From positions 1,426,001 to 1,490,000 of the forward strand of contig NZ_LR746496.1 of NCBI RefSeq assembly GCF_902729405.1: a stretch of 64,000 nt of DNA. Direction: 5' to 3'. The notes under the pieces are model-generated. The model had not been told where the DNA came from. It did no database searches and saw only the letters and a program-made list of their open reading frames with translations. This DNA is from Acididesulfobacillus acetoxydans. GTDB taxonomy: Bacteria > Bacillota > Desulfitobacteriia > Desulfitobacteriales > Desulfitobacteriaceae. This document shows positions 8,177 to 16,656 of the stretch, one piece after another. The stretch's first letter is position 1; each line of letters begins with the position of its first letter. The translations under genes and the position numbers were made by a program.

Positions 8177-8932
8177 GTGAAAGTGTTAGGGCACAGGGGG
8201 GCTGCCGGCAGCGCCCCGGAAAATACCCTCCCGGCTTTTGAGAAGGGCCTGGAGTACGGAGTGGACGGTTTTGAGTTTGATGTGCAGCTCAGCCGCGACG
8301 GAGAAGTGGTTATTTGCCATGATGAACGCGTGGATCGGACCAGCGACGGGGTGGGCTGGCTGAAGGATTTTACCTTGAAAGAACTGAAAGCGTTAAATTT
8401 CGGGGTGCGTTTTGGCCGGCGGGCCGAGATTCCCAGGCTGAGCGAGCTGCTCGGTCTGCTGGAGGGGAAGGATCTGCTTCTTAACGTTGAGGTAAAGAGC
8501 AGTCCTTTGGTAGAGTATCCCGGAATCGTTGACAAAGTGGTGGAACTCTTGGCCAAGTACCGGGTTTTGCCCCGGAGTGTTTTATCTTCCTTTGACCATC
8601 GGGTGGCAGCGGAAGTGATCCGGAAATACCCCCAGGCGGCAACGGGTTTGCTTTACGCATCCGGTCCGCTGCGGCCCTGGCTCTATGCCGAGAAAATCGG
8701 CGCCGGGCACCTTCACCCGCATTTTGCCTTCGTGGATCCGGAACTTGTCCAGGAAAGCCACGCCAGGGGCATCGGCGTCAATGTTTGGACGGTGGACGAG
8801 CCTTGGGTGATGGAGAAAATGGCCGCGGCCGGGGTGGATTGTGTGATTACGAATTATCCGGAGCGTTTTAAGCTGCCGGCGGCCGTAAACCATGCCGACG
8901 ACACGTTATCGCGGCGAGATGAGGACCGCTGA
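8177..8932 (+). CDS. ugpQ: Glycerophosphodiester phosphodiesterase
   Basis: This 251-residue enzyme hydrolyses glycerophosphodiesters to glycerol-3-phosphate and an alcohol. The GDPD signature is complete: GHRGAAGSAPENT near the N-terminus, DGFEFDVQLSRDG and CHDERVDRTSDG, a metal-binding NVEVK, and C-terminal GVNVWTVDEP. There is no signal peptide, so it acts in the cytoplasm on imported diesters. GTG at 8177 is preferred because GGAGGG lies 7 bases upstream and the family starts at this point; an in-frame ATG at 8147 would add 10 unlikely residues. It is the first gene of a Pho-box-controlled operon with ugpA, ugpE and ugpB. Confidence 0.92.
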   Translation: MKVLGHRGAAGSAPENTLPAFEKGLEYGVDGFEFDVQLSRDGEVVICHDERVDRTSDGVGWLKDFTLKELKALNFGVRFGRRAEIPRLSELLGLLEGKDLLLNVEVKSSPLVEYPGIVDKVVELLAKYRVLPRSVLSSFDHRVAAEVIRKYPQAATGLLYASGPLRPWLYAEKIGAGHLHPHFAFVDPELVQESHARGIGVNVWTVDEPWVMEKMAAAGVDCVITNYPERFKLPAAVNHADDTLSRRDEDR

Positions 8933-9018
8933 AAACCCGGTTGCCGGTAATTCGCGGGAGTTTTTCACGGCAGCACGCGAAGTGGCCGAAGAAAGCTTGA
9001 GAAAGGAGAAGCCGAGCG

Positions 9019-9954
9019 GTGGCTAGAGAAAAACCCAAGCCTACCCCCGGATCTCGGTCAAAATCCGGGGTTAAAGCCAAAGGCGCGAAAGAGTTGGCGC
9101 ATGCTCTTCTATACCTGGGGCCGTCTTTAATTCTTTTTCTGATTTTCGTCTTTTACCCCATGGTTAAGACGGTATACTTGAGCTTTTACCTGACCAATCC
9201 CAGCGGAGATCCCGTAGTTTGGAAGGGGGTTCAGGCTTATCTTAGTTTGTTAGGGAGCGGCGCTTTCCGCAATAGTGTCCTTGTCAGTTTTCTGTTTGTA
9301 CTCTACACGGTGCCCGGAACGATCTTGGCTTCTTTGCTCTTGGCAGTGCTGGCGAATGTCAAACTGCGCGGTATTGGTGTATACCGTACCCTGTATTCTT
9401 TAACCATCGGGGTTTCGGTGGCTTCGGCGGCGACGATCTGGATGTTGCTGTTTTCTCCCGCGGACAGTGGTATGTTAAACTATTGGCTTCATCTCGTGGG
9501 TTTGCCCAAGATTGGCTGGTTAGTGACGACCCGGAGCGCTTTGCCCTCTCTGGCGCTTATGACTGTTTGGATGGGAGTGGGTTTTAATTTTATCGTTTTG
9601 ATGGGCGGGTTACAAAGCCTGCCGGAGGAGATTTTCGAGAGCGCGCGCATCGACGGGGCTGGGCGCTGGAAACAGTTTCGCCATATCACCGTCCCCTTGC
9701 TTTCACCCACGTTGTTTTTTCTCCTGGTGGTGGATACCATTGCGGCGTTTCAATCCTTCGGCCAGTTTAACATTTTGACGCTGGGTGGTCCGGACCATTC
9801 CACCAACGTCATCGTCTACTCTATTTATCGGGAAGCTTTCTTTAACTCCCGCTTTGGCCCGGCCAGCGCCCAGGCCGTCGTCCTCTTTGTGATCATCTTG
9901 GTTTTAACCCTTGTGCAATTCGGGGTGGTTGAGAGGAAGGTGCATTACCAGTGA
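9019..9954 (+). CDS. ugpA: ABC transporter permease, UgpA type
   Basis: This 311-residue MalF/UgpA-type permease has six predicted membrane helices after a basic, Lys-rich N-terminus. The cytoplasmic EAA loop that docks on the ATPase is clear (EIFESARIDGAGRWKQFRHI, about residues 205-225). The start is GTG at 9019 behind AAAGGAG. It overlaps ugpE by four bases (GTGA), so the two permeases are translationally coupled. With UgpQ and UgpB next to it, the substrate is probably glycerol-3-phosphate or glycerophosphodiesters, although sugar-type permeases look very similar. Confidence 0.82.
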   Translation: MAREKPKPTPGSRSKSGVKAKGAKELAHALLYLGPSLILFLIFVFYPMVKTVYLSFYLTNPSGDPVVWKGVQAYLSLLGSGAFRNSVLVSFLFVLYTVPGTILASLLLAVLANVKLRGIGVYRTLYSLTIGVSVASAATIWMLLFSPADSGMLNYWLHLVGLPKIGWLVTTRSALPSLALMTVWMGVGFNFIVLMGGLQSLPEEIFESARIDGAGRWKQFRHITVPLLSPTLFFLLVVDTIAAFQSFGQFNILTLGGPDHSTNVIVYSIYREAFFNSRFGPASAQAVVLFVIILVLTLVQFGVVERKVHYQ

Positions 9955-10784
9955 ACGCCGCAAGTCGCACACGTGCCGCGAAAGTTGTTCAGTACGCCCT
10001 TTTAACTCTGGGGGCTCTGATGATCGTTTTTCCCATCCTCTACGCGTTGGGTTTAAGTCTGATGAGCGGCGGGGAAGCCGCGGCCTATCCTCCGCACATC
10101 ATTCCCCAGCATTTCCAGCTCAAGAACTTTGTGAGCGCGGTATCCGAAGCCCCTTTGGGGCGGTTTATGCTGAACAGCTTCATCGTTTCGGTGATTGTCA
10201 CGCTGGCTCAATTGGTCACAGCTAGCTTAGCTGCCTATGCTTTCGCTTTTATGGAGTTTCCTTTTAAGAAGATCATTTTTCTGGTCTTCTTATCGACGAT
10301 GATGATTCCGGGGGAATCCACCTTGATCCCGAACTACTTGACCATCCGCTCCTGGCACTGGATCAACACCTACCAGGGCTTAACGGTTCCCTTCATGGCC
10401 ACGGCTTTCGGGACGTTTCTCTTGCGCCAGTTTTTTTTGACCTTGCCGCATGACTTATTCGACGCGGCCCGCATCGACGGCTGCGGACGGCTGCGCTTTC
10501 TCTGGTCGATCGCGCTGCCTATGGCCAGGCCGGCCCTGGGCACACTCGGGGTTTATGCTTTCATTAATACGTGGAACCAATATCTCTGGCCTCTTTTGAT
10601 CACAAATTCCACCAGTATGCGCACCGTGCAAATCGGAATTGGCATGTTGCAATTCCAGGATGCCACGACTTGGAATGTGGTCATGGCCGGAGTGGTTATT
10701 ATCTTGTTGCCTTCGCTGCTCACCCTTGTCCTCGGTCAAAAGCAACTGGTCAAGGGTTTAACATCCGGAGCGGTCAAAGGCTGA
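9951..10784 (+). CDS. ugpE: ABC transporter permease, UgpE type
   Basis: This 277-residue permease is of the MalG/UgpE class and is the partner of the preceding UgpA-like subunit. It has six hydrophobic segments and the EAA loop LFDAARIDGCGRLRFLWSIA (about residues 165-185). Translation starts at a GTG overlapping the stop of the previous gene. No ATPase gene follows, so the pair must use an ATPase encoded elsewhere, as shared MsmX/UgpC-type ATPases do in other Firmicutes. Confidence 0.82.
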   Translation: MNAASRTRAAKVVQYALLTLGALMIVFPILYALGLSLMSGGEAAAYPPHIIPQHFQLKNFVSAVSEAPLGRFMLNSFIVSVIVTLAQLVTASLAAYAFAFMEFPFKKIIFLVFLSTMMIPGESTLIPNYLTIRSWHWINTYQGLTVPFMATAFGTFLLRQFFLTLPHDLFDAARIDGCGRLRFLWSIALPMARPALGTLGVYAFINTWNQYLWPLLITNSTSMRTVQIGIGMLQFQDATTWNVVMAGVVIILLPSLLTLVLGQKQLVKGLTSGAVKG

Positions 10785-10990
10785 AGAAGGAGGGGACGCC
10801 CCCAAGAAAACGGGCCGGCACGGGCGGTGACGCCGTGCGGTCCGCATTTCCCGGCGGGAGGGTTAAAGCGACCGGGAACCGGCCGGACAATCGGTCGGAA
10901 GCGCACGCGGCTGAACAGGTACGTTGGAGAGAATTGTGCCTGTAGTGAACGGGTGCAATTACAGACAAGACAGTTGTGAAGGAGGATATC

Positions 10991-12343
10991 ATGAAGAAAA
11001 GGCAAACTTTGAAAATCCTGAGCGTTTTATTGGTGCTCGGTCTTCTCCTTGTGACGGGATGCGGCACAGGAACAACGAAGTCCGGCCAGACAGCGGGGGG
11101 ACCGATCACGGTTACTTTTTGGCATTCCATGGGCGGTGTCCCCGCCAAGACTTTAACTTCCTTGATCGATAAATTCAACGCGACGCACAAGGATATTCAG
11201 GTGAAGTTGGTTTATCAGGGGAGTTATGACGATGCTTTTAATAAGCTAAAAGCCTCGCCTGACCAGGGACCGGATCTGTTCCAAGTCTATGACATCGGCA
11301 CGCGCTACATGATCGATGCGGGTCTGGCGACTCCCATGCAAAATTTCATCGACCAGAGTAAATTTGATCTAAGCCAATTTGAACCCCACGTTTTGCACTA
11401 TTATCAGGTGGGCGGCAAACTCTATTCGATGCCTTTTAACACTTCAGTCCCGGTCCTCTATTATAATAAAACGATGTTCAAAGCCGCGGGGCTCGATCCC
11501 AATAAACCGCCCCTAACCTTTGCCGAAGTGGAGAAAGATGCCAAGGCTTTGACGGCCACCAGCGGGGGCAAGAAAGTCTATGGTTTTTCGCAGGCGATTT
11601 ACGGTTGGTTCTTTGAACAATACCTGGCCCGGGACGGAGCGCTTTATGTCAATAACGGCAATGGCCGTGACAAAGCGGCCACGGAATCACTTGTGAATTC
11701 TCCCGCCGGGGTGCAGATCCTGACTTGGTGGAAAAAGATGATTGACGACGGGGTGGCCACAAATCTCGGCCGGCAAACTTCGGCGACCCAAGCCGCTTTC
11801 GGGGCACAGCAGATTGCCATGACCATCGATTCCTGTGGCATCCTGCCCAACCTGACCACGGCTGCCGCCGGCAAATTCCAGATCGGGATTGCTCCTTTGC
11901 CCAGGGGCAATGACGCGACAGACAGCGGCCCGATTATCGGCGGAGGTTCTCTGTGGATCCTGAAGAATAAACCCAAAGCGGAACAGGAAGCCGCCTGGAA
12001 AGTCGTGCAGTGGCTGACCCAGCCGGCCCAGATGGCGGCTTGGACAGTCGGGACCGGGTACTTGCCGATTAACAAAGCCGCGGTCAATGAACAGACCTAC
12101 AAGGACTTCCTGGCGAAATACCCCTCTTATCAGGTGGCTTTGGACCAACTGCATAATACACCGGAAAACCGGGTAACAGAGGGAGGCCGGATTGGGGTCT
12201 TCACTTCCGCCCGGGCGACAGTGGAAAATGCTATTGAACAAGTAGTGTTGAATAAAGCGACTCCGCAGGCTGCCTTGGACGCGGCGGCCAAGAAAATCAC
12301 CTCAGCTATCCAAGAGTATAACCAAACGATGGGTATCAAGTAG
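10991..12343 (+). CDS. ugpB: ABC transporter substrate-binding lipoprotein, UgpB type
   Basis: This 450-residue extracellular solute-binding protein has a lipoprotein signal: MKKRQTLK, a hydrophobic stretch and the lipobox LVTGC, so it is tethered to the outer face of the membrane. The mature part begins with a Thr/Gly-rich linker and then ITVTFWHSMGG, typical of family 1 binding proteins. ATG 10991 lies 6 bases after GGAGG. A 206-base gap separates it from ugpE, and a good terminator follows. Substrate specificity for glycerol-phosphate compounds is inferred from ugpQ and the Pho box. Confidence 0.82.
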   Translation: MKKRQTLKILSVLLVLGLLLVTGCGTGTTKSGQTAGGPITVTFWHSMGGVPAKTLTSLIDKFNATHKDIQVKLVYQGSYDDAFNKLKASPDQGPDLFQVYDIGTRYMIDAGLATPMQNFIDQSKFDLSQFEPHVLHYYQVGGKLYSMPFNTSVPVLYYNKTMFKAAGLDPNKPPLTFAEVEKDAKALTATSGGKKVYGFSQAIYGWFFEQYLARDGALYVNNGNGRDKAATESLVNSPAGVQILTWWKKMIDDGVATNLGRQTSATQAAFGAQQIAMTIDSCGILPNLTTAAAGKFQIGIAPLPRGNDATDSGPIIGGGSLWILKNKPKAEQEAAWKVVQWLTQPAQMAAWTVGTGYLPINKAAVNEQTYKDFLAKYPSYQVALDQLHNTPENRVTEGGRIGVFTSARATVENAIEQVVLNKATPQAALDAAAKKITSAIQEYNQTMGIK

Positions 12344-12420
12344 GGGCGACGAGGTTGCCCAAAGGGTATGCCCGGTGGCCAAAGCAGGCCGGAAATCTTC
12401 CGATGGATGAAAGAAATAAT

Positions 12421-12463
12421 GCGAACAGCACTCTTCCGGGGAGGATTGCTGTTCGCGTCTTTG
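12421..12463 (+). terminator. Intrinsic terminator after ugpB
   Basis: GCGAACAGCA (12421-12430) pairs perfectly with TGCTGTTCGC (12447-12456) around a 16-base loop, and GTCTTTG follows. It lies about 80 bases after the ugpB stop and closes the ugp operon. Confidence 0.75.
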
Positions 12464-12596
12464 TCGTACCGGTTGGTGCTAAAAGGGCGGCTGCTGACGG
12501 TTTTGCCGACGGATTTCCGTTGATGACCCGAATCGGTCGCCCGGACGGATGTCGCTTCTGGGAGTAAATTTAAGTTGGGGTTTCGCAGGTTTGCTC

Positions 12597-12740
12597 TCAG
12601 CGAACCCGAATACTCTCTCCCGCGTAAATCAGATTAGGGCGGCGGCGAAGCTTAGGATTGAGACGCAGCAGAACATTGACAGAGGTCCGGTTGCGCCTGG
12701 CGATCAGGTGCAAAGTCTCACCGTGACGAACAACGTGCAT
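12597..12740 (-). CDS. LysM-domain mini-protein
   Basis: The 47-residue product is a single LysM fold: VVRHGETLHLIARR at the N-terminus, then VNVLLRLNPKL and PNLIYAGESIRV. LysM domains bind N-acetylglucosamine polymers such as peptidoglycan. The start is set by an excellent ribosome site (GAGGAGGG, 6 bases before the ATG at 12740). No signal peptide or membrane segment is present, so it is either cytoplasmic, secreted by another route, or a relic of a larger cell-wall protein. Stand-alone LysM proteins of this size also occur in spore formers. The fold is convincing; the role is unknown. Confidence 0.7.
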   Translation of the reverse strand: MHVVRHGETLHLIARRNRTSVNVLLRLNPKLRRRPNLIYAGESIRVR

Positions 12741-12969
12741 GGATTTTCCCTCCTCTAATACCGAATTGATGCCAGAGATGGAATATTGTATGAGGGGGAA
12801 AACCCGCGTCGTGCCAGTACACGGGCGCATGCGGGAAATTTCTCAGGGCCGCCTTGTCCGGTGCGCAGCAATTTCCTCCAGCCTGGTTTTGGGTGGCGTT
12901 TCGCGAAGTGGATTCGTTAAGCCTCACTTCCAAGTGAAAGCCCCTTGTTTTGGCGCGATATTAACGATA

Positions 12970-13314
12970 TTAACGCTCTTTTTGTCTGACTTTAGCGGTG
13001 TAATCATCGATCATACGGCAAATGTTAACCATGAGCCGCAGTTCTTCTGGATCTTTATCCTTGGCGATGGCCACCAGCTCATTGATCAAACTGTCGGGTT
13101 CGACCTTGATTTCCTCTTGCAGGAGGTAATCAAGCGTGACTCCCAAGGAATTGGCAATACTTACGACCGTTTCCAGACTGGGGTTCTTTTCCCCCCGTTC
13201 GACCTGGCCGACGTAGGATTCGTTGACCTCCGCGGCTTCTGCTAATTGTTCCTGTGTCAGCCTGTATCGAGTTCTCTCTTCTCTGATGCGTTGGCCCAAA
13301 TGCCTGAATACCAT
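12970..13314 (-). CDS. XRE-family transcriptional regulator
   Basis: This 114-residue repressor-like protein has a helix-turn-helix of the Cro/CI type at residues 6-60 (RIREERTRYRLTQEQLAE, then NESYVGQVERGEKNPSLETV). A Glu/Lys-rich C-terminal helix probably mediates dimerisation. ATG 13314 is chosen because AGGGG lies 8 bases upstream; ATG 13320 is also possible. A promoter whose -10 box lies inside a perfect palindrome immediately precedes the gene, which strongly suggests autoregulation. It is divergent from the cheY gene, which it might also control. Confidence 0.85.
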   Translation of the reverse strand: MVFRHLGQRIREERTRYRLTQEQLAEAAEVNESYVGQVERGEKNPSLETVVSIANSLGVTLDYLLQEEIKVEPDSLINELVAIAKDKDPEELRLMVNICRMIDDYTAKVRQKER

Positions 13315-13331
13315 GGTCATAGCCCCTTTCC

Positions 13332-13365
13332 ATGCCACTATATGGCATTTGGCACGGGGCTTGAA
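13332..13365 (-). promoter_or_regulatory. Promoter of the XRE gene with overlapping operator
   Basis: On the minus strand TTCAAG (13360-13365) and TATAGT (13337-13342) are separated by 17 bases. The -10 hexamer lies in the centre of a perfect palindrome, ATGCCA-CTATA-TGGCAT (13332-13348). A dimeric repressor bound there would block RNA polymerase. The predicted transcript begins only about 16 bases before the start codon. Confidence 0.65.
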
Positions 13366-13479
13366 GACGCTATCGGTATGATCGCAATTGACTCGGGGTA
13401 CTTAAAAGTGCTATTCTTTTCCCAGCAATACTCAATATTGACCTGTGAGATGGGTTAGAGAGTAAGGAGAATCTGTTGT

Positions 13480-13857
13480 ATGGGTCACCGGGTTCTGGTT
13501 GCGGATGACGCGAGTTTTATGCGCCTGATGATTCGTCAGGTCTTGCTCCGTCTGGGATGCACAGAGGTTTTGGAAGCCGGAAATGGGTGGGAGGCAATTG
13601 AGATTTATTTGGCGAAGAGGCCCGTTCTCACGGTTCTGGATATTACCATGCCGGAACTCAATGGTTTGAAGGCCCTTGAACAGATTATTTCCTTTGATCC
13701 GCAGGCGAGGGTAATTATTTGTAGTGCCATTTCTCACAGCAATGTTGTTCGTCAAGCCCTGGATCTCGGTGCCGTTGACTTCATTGCCAAACCATTTCGA
13801 GCGGAGGAGCTTGAAAAGACGCTGATAAAGCATTTAGGTGCCGGAAACAGTTCCTAA
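13480..13857 (+). CDS. Single-domain response regulator, CheY-like
   Basis: This 125-residue receiver domain has no output domain. The acidic pair (VADDAS, residues 6-11), the phospho-acceptor aspartate in VLDITMPELNG, the switch serine in IICSAIS and the lysine in FIAKPF are all present, so it should be phosphorylatable. It starts with ATG 13480 behind AAGGAGA. No histidine kinase or chemotaxis gene lies beside it, so its partner is encoded elsewhere. A strong GC-rich hairpin follows about 85 bases downstream. Confidence 0.88.
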   Translation: MGHRVLVADDASFMRLMIRQVLLRLGCTEVLEAGNGWEAIEIYLAKRPVLTVLDITMPELNGLKALEQIISFDPQARVIICSAISHSNVVRQALDLGAVDFIAKPFRAEELEKTLIKHLGAGNSS

Positions 13858-13942
13858 GGCCGGCGCGCGACGGTAAGAAAGGAGTGGTCAGGCAGACGAT
13901 TCGGCGCAGGAAACCGCCAAAATTGAGTTTACCCAAAGGAAT

Positions 13943-13973
13943 GAGGCAGGAGGCCGTGACGGCCTCCTGCCTC
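13943..13973. terminator. Perfect 13-bp GC-rich hairpin
   Basis: GAGGCAGGAGGCC (13943-13955) and GGCCTCCTGCCTC (13961-13973) pair without mismatch around GTGAC. No T run follows on either strand, so it may be a weak or factor-dependent terminator between cheY and the convergent membrane-protein gene. Confidence 0.45.
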
Positions 13974-14066
13974 GCAGTTCGCAATAGGTGTAGGTGTGCG
14001 GAGCGAGCTTTGCTTTATCCCGCCGGTCTCGCAGGGCTTGTTGCGATGAGGCCGGCAAGTGCCGGT

Positions 14067-15263
14067 TCAGGGCGTCGGGGTGTCCGGGTTACTTGAAGTG
14101 TTTGGCATGTCGGTAGCGTTCAGAGTGCTCGGATTGCGCGGGGGATTCTGATTTGCGGTGCCCGGGGTTTCAGGGATATCCGAGGTAGCCGGGGTATCTG
14201 GGGTATCTGGGGTATGTGAGGTATCTGAGACGTCTTGGGTGTTTGGCGTGTCCAAGGTATTTGGGGTGCTTGTGCTCTCCGAAACAAGGCGCCCAGGCTC
14301 CCCAGACCTGCTCAGAACTGGAGCCTGCGCCGCGGGTGCCCCATAATCTGCGGGGGAACCGCCGGCTTCTTCCTTAAGCAGAGAGAGGACCCAAATCATG
14401 GGCAAGACCATGTTAAACGGTGTAATCGCCAGGGAAACCAGAACATCCAATAAGGGCAAAATCCGGTTCAGCACTAAAAGCACGACTAAGATTAAGAGAG
14501 CCGTACCGATATAGCCCCAGAGGGCAGCCATATGCCGGCGAAAGAAGGTGAAGCTTTCCCGCAGGGTATGCCAGAAACTGTGTTCCCGGCGAGCGAGAAG
14601 ATAGACTTTGGCGGTTCCAAGCCAGGGGATCAGGTAGATGACCAGGGCGGCCAGGGCGATGAGGTAGACGACGAGGAAGAGGGCCAGAAGTATCTTGATC
14701 CGGTGGAAAAGAAGGGCGCCAAGGACGGCAATGGCAGCGACGATGAGCTGGGCCAGGAAGAGGAGAATGTTCCAGCCCAGGATTCGCCAAGTTCCCCGAA
14801 GCCGGAAATCGCGAAATGAAGGTCTTTCTCCCTTAAAAGCTTTGTGGGTAAGCTGATAGGTTCCGGCGGTAAAACCTGCGGAGGTAAAGAGGGAGATGAT
14901 GATTAACCCCAATAAGGACCAGGCCAGGCGGCCAAGGAAGGGGCGCACGAGTGCCGGGTCTTGGAGGAAAGGCAAGCCGGCGCCGAAGGGACCAAAGGGA
15001 CCGAAAGGCATGGGGCCGCCATAAGTGAAGTTCCCGTGCAGGCTTCCGCCGGGAAATGGCGCATAAGGGCCGGGGAACATGGGTGCCCTGTGCAAGAAGG
15101 CGCTTGAGGGAATGGCGGTCGGGGCTTGATGAAACAGGCTAAATACGAAGATGACAATTACGACAGCCATGAGCAGAACGTATATAAGGAACCAGAGGTA
15201 GAGAGCGGGCGCTCCCCGCAGAAAGGTTTGCCAAGTGAGTTTGAGCCGCTCGGACCAGCGCAT
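14067..15263 (-). CDS. Membrane protein with repetitive Pro/Thr/Asp tail
   Basis: The 398-residue product has about five to six hydrophobic segments. The first helix (YLWFLIYVLLMAVVIVIF) is followed by a Pro/Phe/Gly-rich loop, and the other helices lie at about residues 120-300. The C-terminal 75 residues are a hydrophilic low-complexity tail built of three-residue units such as DTP, NTP and DIP. The membrane part resembles uncharacterised Firmicutes proteins related to glycerophosphodiesterase membrane domains, but I cannot assign a family with confidence. ATG 15263 follows AAGGAAAGGA. The tail corresponds to a 9-bp DNA minisatellite, so its length is likely to vary between strains. Confidence 0.6.
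   Translation of the reverse strand: MRWSERLKLTWQTFLRGAPALYLWFLIYVLLMAVVIVIFVFSLFHQAPTAIPSSAFLHRAPMFPGPYAPFPGGSLHGNFTYGGPMPFGPFGPFGAGLPFLQDPALVRPFLGRLAWSLLGLIIISLFTSAGFTAGTYQLTHKAFKGERPSFRDFRLRGTWRILGWNILLFLAQLIVAAIAVLGALLFHRIKILLALFLVVYLIALAALVIYLIPWLGTAKVYLLARREHSFWHTLRESFTFFRRHMAALWGYIGTALLILVVLLVLNRILPLLDVLVSLAITPFNMVLPMIWVLSLLKEEAGGSPADYGAPAAQAPVLSRSGEPGRLVSESTSTPNTLDTPNTQDVSDTSHTPDTPDTPATSDIPETPGTANQNPPRNPSTLNATDMPNTSSNPDTPTP
14164..14280. repeat. 9-bp minisatellite inside the membrane-protein gene
   Basis: From about 14164 to 14280 the sequence keeps a strict 9-base period. The best units are GGGGTATCT at 14191, GGGGTATCT at 14200, GGGGTATGT at 14209 and GAGGTATCT at 14218. The period is a multiple of three, so changes in copy number keep the reading frame and only alter the length of the Pro/Thr/Asp tail. 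Confidence 0.8.
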
Positions 15264-15736
15264 GAAATCATTCCTTTCCTTAATTGCGACAATGTGCGGG
15301 TGGCATGTTTTTGATCATAAGGTAACAGCTTGGAGTTTGCTGATAACAGGAGTTCGCCGTTTAAGTGCGGGATTCCTCTTTTAGCGGAGTTTTAGCGACA
15401 AATGGGTAGACTTTTGTCCGGAGTCAATGCGTGTCGCAGATGGCACTCCGAAGATCATTATATGCCGGGGAGAGGATAATTAATCTTGCCGGCCTGGAAA
15501 AAGGCGAACGCACCTGGTTAAAAGATGAAAAAGAGCTCAGGCAGAGAAAGCAAAGGGGTTCGGGCAGACAGGCACGGCAAGATTCCTTGCGCTAAGGGGT
15601 GTTTGCGGAATTTTCGCTCAGACGGTAGAATTCTGGGAGGTATTTGGTTAGAATGATAGGGAAAACCGTTATGTCATTACATTATCATTATCATTAGATT
15701 ATTATTACATTATAAGGAGAAATGAGGGCGAGAACG
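15264..15736. other. Intergenic region with AT-rich repeat before the hydrolase gene
   Basis: No gene is visible. An AT-rich tract at 15676-15713 contains TTATCATTATCATTA (15682-15696) and further ATTA repeats just before the ribosome site AAGGAG at 15714. The reverse complement GATAATGATAAT resembles two of the three hexamers of a Fur box, but this is only suggestive. Confidence 0.35.
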
Positions 15737-16495
15737 ATGTCTTTTGCCGAGGTGAGCGGTGAGCGGATCCATTATGAAGAAGCAGGCAAGGGGGCAGCGG
15801 GACAGCCGACCGTCCTCTTTGTGCACGGAGCGGGAGGAAGCTCAGGCACTTGGAAGAAACAACTGGCCGGACTCAGGGGCCGGCATCTCGTGGCCGTGGA
15901 TCTGCCCGGACATGGGGAATCCGGGGGTGAGCCCCAGGATGAGATCGCGGGCTACAGGGAGTTCGTCCGCTGCTTCGCTCAGGTTCTGGGCCTAAAGCGC
16001 TTTGTCCTGGCAGGGCATTCTATGGGCGGGGGGATTGCTTTGGATCTTGCTTTAACTTATCCCGAAACCCTGGCCGGAATCATCCTCGTGGGCAGCGGCG
16101 CCCGGTTAAAAGTGAGCCCGGCCATTTTAGAAGTCCTGGCCGAGGGGAAGCACCCGCTGGGGAGTGTCAAGTACATGTATGCCAGGAATGCGGACGAGAA
16201 GATTCTGGACGAGGCCAGGAAAGAGATGGAACAGGTCTCTGCGCAGGTGTTTGAGTCGGATTTCCAAGCCTGTAACCGCTTTGACGTTAGAGAGAGGGTC
16301 GCGTCGGTCGGGGTGCCGGCCCTCATCCTCTGCGGCGAAGACGACCTAATGACCCCGGTCAAGTTCTCCCGCTATCTCCGGGATAAGATGCTTTCGACGA
16401 CCTTGATTCTGGTCCCCGCGGCGGGACATATGGTCATGTCAGAACAGCCGCAAGCTGTTAACCGGTCCATTGAGGATTTTCTGGCGACACTTTGA
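15737..16495 (+). CDS. Alpha/beta hydrolase
   Basis: This 252-residue alpha/beta-hydrolase-fold protein carries an intact catalytic set: the oxyanion region FVHGAGGSSGTW, the nucleophile elbow GHSMGGG (about residue 95), the aspartate in LCGEDDLMTP and the histidine in PAAGHMVMSEQP. It is close in length and motif spacing to carboxylesterases and C-C hydrolases of the MenH/BioH type; the substrate cannot be inferred. The family start favours ATG 15737, although the in-frame ATG at 15722 is nearer the AAGGAG. It stands alone, with no operon partner. Confidence 0.82.
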   Translation: MSFAEVSGERIHYEEAGKGAAGQPTVLFVHGAGGSSGTWKKQLAGLRGRHLVAVDLPGHGESGGEPQDEIAGYREFVRCFAQVLGLKRFVLAGHSMGGGIALDLALTYPETLAGIILVGSGARLKVSPAILEVLAEGKHPLGSVKYMYARNADEKILDEARKEMEQVSAQVFESDFQACNRFDVRERVASVGVPALILCGEDDLMTPVKFSRYLRDKMLSTTLILVPAAGHMVMSEQPQAVNRSIEDFLATL

Positions 16496-16656
16496 TCCGG
16501 GGTTCAAGGAGCCGGCTTGTCCTATGAAGACGCCGGGCTGCATTAAAGATGGGATGCCCTGACAGAGTCTCATTACTCCATCAAGACATCCCGTATCAAT
16601 ACATTAACTCGTTTTGTCAGACACCGGCATTTTAAGCCCAGACGCCGATATTCTGC

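Noticed and set aside
15682-15696. Fur box upstream of the alpha/beta hydrolase
   Set aside because: Two GATAAT hexamers fit, but the third hexamer and inverted symmetry are absent. The site is embedded in a simple AT-rich repeat, so it is only mentioned, not called.
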